Of a stretch of DNA of 51,421 bases, positions 16,128 to 22,650 are shown one piece after another. Each line of letters opens with the position of its first letter. Position 1 is the first letter of the stretch. The notes below the pieces were generated by a model. It had not been told where the DNA came from. It saw only the letters and a list, made by a program, of their open reading frames with translations, and did not search any database. Position numbers and translations under genes: made by a program. The DNA is taken from positions 1 to 51,421 of the forward strand of contig JAUWBD010000008.1 in the NCBI GenBank assembly GCA_030605125.1, in the 5' to 3' direction. Origin of the DNA: Verrucomicrobiota bacterium. Lineage in GTDB: Bacteria > Verrucomicrobiota > Verrucomicrobiia > Opitutales > Opitutaceae.

Positions 16128-17317
16128 GGCAGCGCTTGGCCAATAAGAGTAGCCGAGTCGTAATGAACCGAGGACACGCCCCACCCGGGCTCGGCGGTGA
16201 AGGGATTGGTTAGGTAGAAGGGACCTTCGGTAGCGTCGCCGTCGCCGACGAGGACGATGGCCAGGACGAATTTCTCCGCCTGATTGAGCGCGTAGAGGAT
16301 TTCGTTGCGCGTGACGGTGATGGTGGTGGCTCCTTTGATGCGGCCCTTCACTTCGATGTGGCGGGGCTCGGGAATGCGGCTGTTGGCTGCGGCGGTAGGA
16401 TAGGACGTGAGGTCCCAGCCACATTTCTGGGCGGAGACGTCGACGACGCGGCAGCCACGCTTCTCCTCGGCGCGACGAACAGCGTCCATCGCGAGGCGCT
16501 CGATGCGGGCGCGGGCCGCGGCGTCGGCGGCGAAGGTAGCGGTGGCAGGATCGGTGGGCGCCTCCCCGCGGAGCTGGCGAAGCAGGCCGGCGGGGATGAC
16601 GAGCGCGCCGCCGAGGGCGACGGGCGTGCCGTTGACGACGTGGCGCATGGCTTGGAGTTCCTTGCGGCGATTCTCCAAGCGGCCTTCGAGGTCGGCGACA
16701 GTGCGGCGGGCGTTTTCCAGATTCAGGCGCACGTCCTTGCCGGCTTTTTGGTCTTCGCCGAGCCGCTCCAAACGGTCGGTCCAGAATCCGATTTCTTTGG
16801 TGAGGCGTTCGTGGACGGCGGCGAGGGTCTTGTCCACGTGAGCGATGCGGCGGGAGGCCACCTCGTCGTAGTGGGCGGGGATGAGGGATGTGGCGGCGAG
16901 GCCGAGAGCGCGTTTTTCCTGATCGGCACAAGTCCACGGCGCGGCGAGGACATCGCGGAGCAAGGGGCGGTCGGCGGGCGCAAGTGGTTCGAGGTCGAAG
17001 TGAGGTGCCCAGCCGTCGGGGGCGACGCGGACGAACTGAAGGCGCTTGGAGAGGACCTGACCGTCGCCGGAGCTGATTTCGTGGGTGAGCAGGAAAAGGA
17101 GATGGGGCTCCGTGCCCTCGTCGGCCGGGTCCACGAGAATGGCGCCTTGGCGGAGTAGGTTGCCCGAGCCCGGGAGGTTGAAGGTCGTGTAGCGGCGGCC
17201 GCGGCTGCTCTGCGTTACCCGAAAGCCCGGCACCCCCGCCGACAGGCCCACCCCCGACTTGCTCAGGTTGATCCGAAGGGGACCCGCTTTCACCGATTTG
17301 CGGTAGATGAAGCCCAT
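16115..17317 (-). CDS. chimera: DUF4236 head fused to the tail of an SNF2-type helicase with DUF3883
   Basis: 400 aa from the ATG at 17317. Residues 1-53 are a DUF4236 module (MGFIYRKSVK, LRINLSKSGVGLS, GRRYTTFNLPGSG). Residues about 55-400 match the C-terminal region of large DISARM/DrmD-like helicases: a coil (RLTKEIGFWTDRLERL) and a DUF3883 restriction-like domain with WDLTS and IEVKGR followed by TRNE. No helicase motors remain. The two parts are joined in frame with no stop. It leads the five-gene operon and overlaps the kinase start by 13 bases. Its GC content is higher than that of the kinase, VWA and phosphatase genes. An in-frame start at 17371 exists, but family similarity favours 17317. 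Confidence 0.75.
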   Translation of the reverse strand: MGFIYRKSVKAGPLRINLSKSGVGLSAGVPGFRVTQSSRGRRYTTFNLPGSGNLLRQGAILVDPADEGTEPHLLFLLTHEISSGDGQVLSKRLQFVRVAPDGWAPHFDLEPLAPADRPLLRDVLAAPWTCADQEKRALGLAATSLIPAHYDEVASRRIAHVDKTLAAVHERLTKEIGFWTDRLERLGEDQKAGKDVRLNLENARRTVADLEGRLENRRKELQAMRHVVNGTPVALGGALVIPAGLLRQLRGEAPTDPATATFAADAAARARIERLAMDAVRRAEEKRGCRVVDVSAQKCGWDLTSYPTAAANSRIPEPRHIEVKGRIKGATTITVTRNEILYALNQAEKFVLAIVLVGDGDATEGPFYLTNPFTAEPGWGVSSVHYDSATLIGQALPCAH

Positions 17318-17415
17318 GGGGGAATACGCGTAGCAGTGAGTCGGGTTTCGCCCCGGTGGCGCAAGCGCCATCGAAGGGCATGAAGAAGATTTTTACGAGC
17401 GAAGGACAAGGAGGC

Positions 17416-17742
17416 TCAGGCCGCCAGGGCGAGGTGTTGGCGGCGGGCGCGGGCGGCGAAAGCGCGAAGCTCCGGGGGCAGCGGGAAAACCGTCTTGAGC
17501 GTCAAGGTTTCGCCGGCGTCGCGGCTGAGCACGAAGACATGGGCACCGTAGATCCGCAGCACCACGTCCTCGCCCGGCTCGGCCGAGGCGAGCAGGTAGA
17601 GGCGAAGGGAGCCGGCGCAATCCGCCGGGCCCAAGCCGGCGTAAACCACCCGCTCGAGCATACGCCGCAGCGCGGCGCGGCTCCAGCCCAGGCGCTCCCG
17701 GGCGCGCTGCACGGCATGGGAAGAAGCAAGAAGGCGAAGCAT
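17416..17742 (-). CDS. hypothetical protein, 108 aa
   Basis: Not recognised. From the ATG at 17742 it encodes a small soluble basic protein with an N-terminal helical half (RARERLGWSRAALRRMLERVV) and a C-terminal beta-rich half (LRIYGAHVFVLSRDAGETLTLKTVFPLP). The upstream in-frame extension to 17886 runs through the dispersed repeats at 17794-17884 and is not real. A TTGTCC-type promoter element ends 7 bases upstream of the ATG. Codon use is GC-rich like the chromosome, so this probably lies outside the island. Confidence 0.6.
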   Translation of the reverse strand: MLRLLASSHAVQRARERLGWSRAALRRMLERVVYAGLGPADCAGSLRLYLLASAEPGEDVVLRIYGAHVFVLSRDAGETLTLKTVFPLPPELRAFAARARRQHLALAA

Positions 17743-17749
17743 GCCCGCA

Positions 17750-17773
17750 ATCCTGCCACCGGGGGTGGGACAA
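17750..17773 (-). promoter_or_regulatory. TTGTCC-N10-GGCAGGAT promoter-like element
   Basis: On the minus strand: TTGTCC, ten bases (CACCCCCGGT), then GGCAGGAT, ending 7 bases before the ATG at 17742. Two further copies with identical spacing precede the genes at 18015 and 22440. It may be a promoter giving a nearly leaderless mRNA, or an operator. Confidence 0.5.
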
Positions 17774-17793
17774 CCGCGGGGCGGAGCCCCGCG

Positions 17794-17884
17794 GAATGAC
17801 CAATGACCTCTAGCGCGTCCGACGCGCTGGTCTGACATGACGAATGACCAATGACCTCTAGCGCGTTCGAGGCGCTGATCTGAC
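17794..17884. repeat. two tandem 43-bp copies of a GGTCATT-family dispersed repeat
   Basis: GAATGACCAATGACCTCTAG begins both copies (17794-17836 and 17842-17884), which differ at three positions. On the other strand this reads GGTCATTGGTCATTC, the family also seen at 31329, 36390, 41932 and inside the gene at 49159. Each copy carries a GC-rich hairpin (GCGCGTC/GACGCGC). Confidence 0.85.
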
Positions 17885-17980
17885 AATGACCGGTGGCCGG
17901 GGACGGGGAGTGTTCAGCAGGCTAGGCGGCTCGGTTCTAGAAACTAGGCGCGAGCGGCTGGTGAGTCGGTCGGTCCGCAG

Positions 17981-18004
17981 TTGTCCGACCCCGGTTGCTA
18001 GAGT
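17981..18004 (+). promoter_or_regulatory. TTGTCC-N10-GCTAGAGT promoter-like element
   Basis: TTGTCC, GACCCCGGTT, GCTAGAGT, ending 10 bases before the ATG at 18015. It has the same layout as the elements at 17750 and 22481. This is the best-looking copy, with a TAG-containing -10-like box. Confidence 0.55.
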
Positions 18005-18014
18005 CGGGGCCACG

Positions 18015-19418
18015 ATGAAAACCACCCTCCAACTCGACTACCCGGCCATCCTCGCCAACACCGCCCGACCCGTGCACCTCGCGCTCACTTTCGACGCGCC
18101 TGAAACCACCGGGGCCCGTGCGCAGCCGGTCGCCTTTGTCGCGGTGATCGACCGGAGCGGCTCGATGGAGGGCGCGCCGCTCGCCGCCGCCAAAAACGCC
18201 GTGCGCGGCGTCGTGCGCAATCTGCGCCGCGGCGACCTCTTCGGCCTCGTGGTCTTCGACACCGAGGCGCAGGTGCTCGTGCCCCTGGCGGCCGAGCGCG
18301 ATGTCGCGGCGCTCAATCGGATCATCGACGGCATCCAGGCCGGCAGCTCGACCAATCTCGCCGGCGGCTGGTGCCTCGGGCGCGACCTGCTGGCCGACGC
18401 GCCCGCGGCCTCTCCGCGAAAGCTGCTCCTGCTCACCGACGGTCAGCTCAACGCCGGGGTGACCGAGCCGGCGCTGGTGACGCAGATGGCGGAGGTCGCG
18501 CTGGAAAAACACCGCATCCGCACGAGCTGCCTGGGCTTTGGCGCCGGCTACAACGAGGACTTGCTCGACGCGGTGGCAAAGGCGACGGGCGGCGCGCTGC
18601 ACGACGCCAACCAACCCGACCAACTGCCCGAGGTGTTTCGCAAGGAGCTCGATGGGCTCCAGAGCGTGCTCGTGCAAAACCTGCGGCTGCGGGCGCGCTC
18701 CTGCGGCTTCGTGGAGCGCATCGCGGTGCTGGGCGACTACGTGGAGACGGCCTTGCCGGGTGGCGCGAAGGAGGTGTCGGTGGGCGATCTGGTGTCGGGC
18801 GAGCAGCGCGTGGTCGTGCTCGCGCTCGATGTGCTGCCCATCCCGCCTGGCGCGGACGGCCGCGAGGTCGCGAACTGGGACGGCGAGGACTTGCTGGAGC
18901 TGGAGATCCGCTACGACGTCATCACCGCCGGAGCGCTGGTGTCGCGGACCGAGACGCACCGCGTCAAGGTGCGGCCGGTGCAATCGCCGGACGATGTGCG
19001 GGTGAACGAGGAGGTCTTGCCCTGGGTGACGCTGCAAGCGGCGGCGGCCGTGGTGGAGCGGGCGATCCGCCTGCGCGACGCCGGCCAGCGCGCCGAGGCC
19101 GCGCGCCTGATCGCGCAGGAGCTGGGGCGCCTGGCCACGCTCCCGCCCTCGGACCTCGTGGCGGACGCGCGGCGGCTCCTGGAGACGGCGCGGCAAACCG
19201 TGGAGGAGAGCAACGACCAGATCTACAGCAGCACGCGCAAGAGCCTGCGCTCGATGAAGCGCTTCTACAGCATGGGCTCCTCGTCCGACGACATGGTGAT
19301 GGAGGCCTCAACACGGCCTTCGTTCAAGAAGCGGCGCGCGAAGCCACAGTCCCCCACCCCGCCGCCCGCCGATCCTTCGGCGCCGAGCACCCCGCCTCCG
19401 CCCGCGCCGAGGGCGTGA
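18015..19418 (+). CDS. VWA domain protein (vault-inter/YfbK-like group)
   Basis: 467 aa from the ATG at 18015; the longer frame from 17886 crosses repeats. The VWA domain (about residues 35-205) has an intact MIDAS (DRSGS, the threonine in GSSTNLAGG, and the Asp in LLTDGQLN). A beta-rich middle region follows, then a helical segment around residues 335-400 and a proline-rich C-terminus (PPPADPSAPSTPPPPAP). There is no signal peptide or TM segment. The role is unknown; such proteins act as cytosolic metal-dependent scaffolds. It is not closely similar to the TerY-like VWA at 13350 and lies outside that operon. Confidence 0.8.
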   Translation: MKTTLQLDYPAILANTARPVHLALTFDAPETTGARAQPVAFVAVIDRSGSMEGAPLAAAKNAVRGVVRNLRRGDLFGLVVFDTEAQVLVPLAAERDVAALNRIIDGIQAGSSTNLAGGWCLGRDLLADAPAASPRKLLLLTDGQLNAGVTEPALVTQMAEVALEKHRIRTSCLGFGAGYNEDLLDAVAKATGGALHDANQPDQLPEVFRKELDGLQSVLVQNLRLRARSCGFVERIAVLGDYVETALPGGAKEVSVGDLVSGEQRVVVLALDVLPIPPGADGREVANWDGEDLLELEIRYDVITAGALVSRTETHRVKVRPVQSPDDVRVNEEVLPWVTLQAAAAVVERAIRLRDAGQRAEAARLIAQELGRLATLPPSDLVADARRLLETARQTVEESNDQIYSSTRKSLRSMKRFYSMGSSSDDMVMEASTRPSFKKRRAKPQSPTPPPADPSAPSTPPPPAPRA

Positions 19419-19512
19419 TTGGCCGCAAAGAGGAACAAAAATCCTTGCTGCCTTCGCGGCTCTCCCGCGCGCCGATAGGCGCCTGAGACCAGCAGCTAAA
19501 AAGATTCAGACT

Positions 19513-19648
19513 TTAACCACAGATTACACGAATGGACACAGATGGGGCAAAGGCAGGGCTTTAACCGCTGATCACGCGGATGGGCGCAGATAATGACTGG
19601 TGAACATCCTGCTTCTTATCCGTGAAATCTGTGCGATCTGTGGTCAAA
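19513..19648. repeat. dispersed repeat with CCACAGAT...ATCTGTGG ends
   Basis: The 308-base gap after the VWA gene holds TTAACCACAGATTACACG, a diverged second unit (TTAACCGCTGATCACGCGG) and a closing GTGCGATCTGTGGTC that is inverted relative to the first. It is much richer in A/T than its surroundings. Nothing else is seen in 19419-19726. Confidence 0.7.
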
Positions 19649-19726
19649 TTTCAGGCTCCGAAAGTCTAGTTCTTCACGGCCGTCGGCATGAGACGTTCTT
19701 GCGGCGACAACTCTAGTTGAAGCGCC

Positions 19727-20467
19727 CTAGCCGGCGAGGGCTCGGGGGAGGCGTTTCCTCAGGAACGCCTCCAGCTTGGAGAGCGATTTCCCCTCCAACT
19801 CGGCGAACAAGCTAGCGGGGGAGATTTTGAGCGAACTGAGCACGCTGCGGGCTTTGGGTGTGGTGACCACGGCGAGCAACGATTCGAGCCGGTTGATGAA
19901 GTCGCGTTCGCTCATTCGCCCTTTCAACACCGACGAAAGAAGATCCGTCAAAAAAGAGGGCATGAGTTCGAGTAGGATCAAGACGTGGCGAGCGTCCTGT
20001 CGCCCGGATTGAGGTATGTCGGCCGCATTGGCGATCTTGGCCTTAAGCAGCGCGATTGGCCCCGGCACGAGCACGCGCACCGGCTTCGCGCCAATCTCCA
20101 TCTCGAAAACCGACTCTCGCAGTTCTTCGTTCGTGACACCGTGAACATACCGCAGAACTTCGACCAAGAGCGGCTCTCCGGAACGGCTATTTGCGAACAC
20201 CACTCCCACCTCGTTCGAAGGCGGCTTCAACGGAAAGAATTGAGGGCGGCAGCCGATGGCCTCGGCGACCTGCGCGAGCGTTTCACGATCCCCCAGAATA
20301 TCGACGTCGCGAGATACGAAAGGGGCCAAGTTTTTGGTGCGGGATTCGTAATAGATGGCCCAGAGGTTCACCGCCTGCCCGCCGACAAGCAGAACCGGCT
20401 GCGGGGTATCCAGCGTGGCCGCGAAGTCATCCGGCGGGCGCGGGGAGGTTTTAGGCGGACGGTGCAT
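19727..20467 (-). CDS. nucleotidyltransferase-fold protein, possible toxin
   Basis: 246 aa. The N-terminus shows the minimal nucleotidyltransferase pattern: VLLVGGQAVNLWA (residues about 25-37), then SRDVDILG with the DxD pair near 52-57, as in MNT/AbiEii-like proteins. The C-terminal half is helical and unrecognised. It overlaps the end of the upstream small gene by 17 bases, so the two are co-translated. Such pairs are often toxin-antitoxin or abortive-infection modules; a housekeeping role cannot be excluded. Confidence 0.65.
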   Translation of the reverse strand: MHRPPKTSPRPPDDFAATLDTPQPVLLVGGQAVNLWAIYYESRTKNLAPFVSRDVDILGDRETLAQVAEAIGCRPQFFPLKPPSNEVGVVFANSRSGEPLLVEVLRYVHGVTNEELRESVFEMEIGAKPVRVLVPGPIALLKAKIANAADIPQSGRQDARHVLILLELMPSFLTDLLSSVLKGRMSERDFINRLESLLAVVTTPKARSVLSSLKISPASLFAELEGKSLSKLEAFLRKRLPRALAG

Positions 20468-20843
20468 CGTCGAAGACCAAGACGCGGACCGCTTTTCTCG
20501 AGGAAACCAGCGAGTTGCGCCGTTGGACGTCCGCGGGCTTGGCCAAATCCAGCTCTTGGAGCAGGGCGTCGAATTCGCGCTGCGCGCGCTTGAAGCGCGC
20601 GACCTGCGCGGCGCTCTTGAAGCGCGCGGGCGCTTTGGGGGCGCAGGCCCGAACCGTTTTGCGAAGCGTCGCGATCTGCCCGGGCGTCGCGGCCCGGGAA
20701 CGCACCACGTGGCGCGCGCCTTCGCGGAGGAGATCCATCACGGTGCTGCGTTCCCGACGCGCGATGGTCGCAAGCGCGGCGAGCACCGCCTCGTGCTCGG
20801 CGAGGCTGGCGCGACGTTTGGACGATGCGAGTTGGTTCGGCAT
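20451..20843 (-). CDS. small helical protein, possible antitoxin partner
   Basis: 130 aa from the ATG at 20843 (MPNQLASSKRRAS). It is highly basic, with an ERRSTVMDLLREGARHVV-like helix resembling ribbon-helix-helix DNA-binding proteins, and a C-terminal helical stretch. It precedes and overlaps the nucleotidyltransferase gene by 17 bases, the order expected for antitoxin then toxin. No family is assigned with certainty. Confidence 0.5.
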   Translation of the reverse strand: MPNQLASSKRRASLAEHEAVLAALATIARRERSTVMDLLREGARHVVRSRAATPGQIATLRKTVRACAPKAPARFKSAAQVARFKRAQREFDALLQELDLAKPADVQRRNSLVSSRKAVRVLVFDDAPSA

Positions 20844-20903
20844 GACACGGGTTGAATCAACCTGCCGATCCTTCCTTGGCGGGCAAGCCAAAGCGGCACC
20901 CGC

Positions 20904-21926
20904 TCACTCGTGGGCGCCGGCGATCGCCTTGCCGGCGGCGGCCACGCGCCGGCGCAGCGCGGCGGGCTCCAGGGCCTCGGCGTGGCCGCCCCACTGGAGG
21001 ACGATGCGCTCGGCCTCGAGGAGGTCGGAGAGACGCAGGCTGAGCACGAGGCGGCCGTCGGGCTGCGCGGTGATCTCCTGCGACTCGTGCCAGAAGCGGT
21101 CGCGCACGTGGTCCGCCGCCAAGCGGGAGAAGCGGATGCGCACGAGGTGGTCCTCGCTGCCGTTCATCACCGAGATCGCGCGGGCGAAGTAGTTCTCCAC
21201 CGAAAAATCCTTCGGCCGCTCGAAGTAGCGGGCGGAGAGCACGAGCGCGGAGATGCGGCCGAGCGCGAAGGTGCGCAGCGCGCGGCGCTCGAGATCGCGG
21301 CCGATGAGATACCAGCGGCCGTCGCGGTTGGCGAGGTGGAGGGGCTGCACCTGGCGCGCCTTGGCCTTGGGCTCGCCCGGCTTGCGGTAGGCGAAGGAGA
21401 CCTCGAGCTGGTCGCCGACGGCGCGGCCGAGCTTGTCGAAGACGTCGATCTCCTGGGCGGCGGGCGCGGTGATCTTGAAGGAGATGGCCTCCTGGCTGGG
21501 CGCGTAGCCGCTCATGTCCTTGAGCGGGGCGAGCAGCTTGGCGAAGGCGGTCTCGAGCTGCGCGTGGTAGGGCGTGCCGCGGTATTGCTCGATGGCCTTG
21601 TGCGCGACCATGAGCGCGAGCAACTCGCCCTGCGTGACCTGCACGGTGGGGAACTCGTGGACCTCCTCGGTGAAAAAGTAGCCGTGCTCCTGCGGATCGT
21701 AGGCGATGGGGAGCCCGAGGCGGTCGCGCATGAAGTTGATGTCGCGCTGGATCGTCTTGGACGCGGTCTCGAGCTCGTCGGCGATGCGCTGGCAGTTGGG
21801 GTAGTCCTCCTTCTTGAGGAGATCGAAGATGCGTTTCATGCGCATGACCGCGGGGCGGTTGCCGGCGGCGCGGGCGGGAGCGGAGGACGGCGGGGCGGCG
21901 ACGCGGGACTTCTTTTTGGCGGGCAT
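20904..21926 (-). CDS. WYL-domain transcriptional regulator
   Basis: 340 aa from the ATG at 21926 (MPAKKKSR). The N-terminal winged helix-turn-helix (about residues 27-85, RIFDLLKKEDYPNCQRIADEL and SKTIQRDINFMRD) is followed by a WYL domain containing the motif itself in DGRWYLIGRD and a WCX-type C-terminal domain. WYL proteins sense ligands, often nucleotides or nucleic acids, and commonly regulate DNA-damage or defence genes. It lies 60 bases upstream of the antitoxin/nucleotidyltransferase pair on the same strand and might control it. Confidence 0.88.
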   Translation of the reverse strand: MPAKKKSRVAAPPSSAPARAAGNRPAVMRMKRIFDLLKKEDYPNCQRIADELETASKTIQRDINFMRDRLGLPIAYDPQEHGYFFTEEVHEFPTVQVTQGELLALMVAHKAIEQYRGTPYHAQLETAFAKLLAPLKDMSGYAPSQEAISFKITAPAAQEIDVFDKLGRAVGDQLEVSFAYRKPGEPKAKARQVQPLHLANRDGRWYLIGRDLERRALRTFALGRISALVLSARYFERPKDFSVENYFARAISVMNGSEDHLVRIRFSRLAADHVRDRFWHESQEITAQPDGRLVLSLRLSDLLEAERIVLQWGGHAEALEPAALRRRVAAAGKAIAGAHE

Positions 21927-21984
21927 GCGCGAAGGAGTGGGCGGAGGTCGGAGCGTGGCGACCAATCGGCTGCGGGCCAAGCAT

Positions 21985-22440
21985 CTACGGCGCGGCCGCG
22001 GTCGCCGACGCGCTGGCCTCGCGGAAGCTCCGGGCCCAGCGGCGGGCGTAGGCGGGCTCGCGGGCGGCGCGGTGCTCGTGGCGCGACTGCACTTCGCGCA
22101 GACGGCGGGCGCGGTCGCTGGTCAGCGGCAGGGAGTCGAGGGGCACGATGCGCGCGACCTCCGCGCCCGAGTCGGCGAGGAGCGCGACGCCGGCCCCGGT
22201 GGAGTCACCCAAGGGGCGCCAGGTCGCGCAGGCGAGGAGCCCGACGCAGGGACGGGTGGCCCCGTAGGGCGAGTGTATCGTGGCCCAGAGCAGGTGGCGC
22301 TCGTCGCGGAGCACGCACTCGTTGAGCGGAATGGGCACGGGCATTTCGAAGCCCGGAAAAACCAGGCAAGCCCCTCGGGAGAGGAGCGGAGGGAGATGGG
22401 CGCGGAGCGCCGAGGGCACGCAGGTGGACAGGCAGGACAT
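21985..22440 (-). CDS. hypothetical protein, 151 aa
   Basis: Not recognised. From the ATG at 22440 (MSCLSTCVPSALRAHLPPLL) it has a beta-rich central part (ACLVFPGFEMPVPIPLNECVLRDERHLLWATIH) and a helical, Arg/Ala-rich C-terminus. A GTG at 22482 could start a longer form immediately after the promoter-like element at 22481-22504. It is 58 bases upstream of the WYL gene and may be co-transcribed with it. Confidence 0.55.
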   Translation of the reverse strand: MSCLSTCVPSALRAHLPPLLSRGACLVFPGFEMPVPIPLNECVLRDERHLLWATIHSPYGATRPCVGLLACATWRPLGDSTGAGVALLADSGAEVARIVPLDSLPLTSDRARRLREVQSRHEHRAAREPAYARRWARSFREASASATAAAP

Positions 22441-22480
22441 GGCAGGGATCGGCTCGAAGGGAGTCTGCGAGGACACGCGC

Positions 22481-22504
22481 ACCCTAACACCGGGGGTCGG
22501 ACAA
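22481..22504 (-). promoter_or_regulatory. TTGTCC-N10-GTTAGGGT promoter-like element
   Basis: On the minus strand: TTGTCC, GACCCCCGGT, GTTAGGGT. It matches the elements at 17750 and 17981 in sequence and spacing, and lies 40 bases before the ATG at 22440. The rest of 22505-22650 holds no gene. Confidence 0.5.
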
Positions 22505-22650
22505 AGACGGTCCTATCCCCCACCCCACTCCACGCCACCCGCCACGGCCGCACCCTGCCACGCTATGAAGCCCGCCGGTGAATCCGAGCACCGGCCGGGC
22601 CTACGCCTCGTCGCCTGGCATCTCGTTTCCTGGTCGATTCGACGAGCTCC

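Noticed and set aside
8526-17400. Right-hand att repeat of the tRNA-Phe 3' end
   Set aside because: I looked for another copy of TTCCGGGTCTTGCCACCA and its complement and saw none in the window; the right boundary of the island remains unplaced.
17794-17884. CRISPR-like direct repeats
   Set aside because: There are only two adjacent copies with a 5-base gap and no unique spacers; they belong to the dispersed GGTCATT family.
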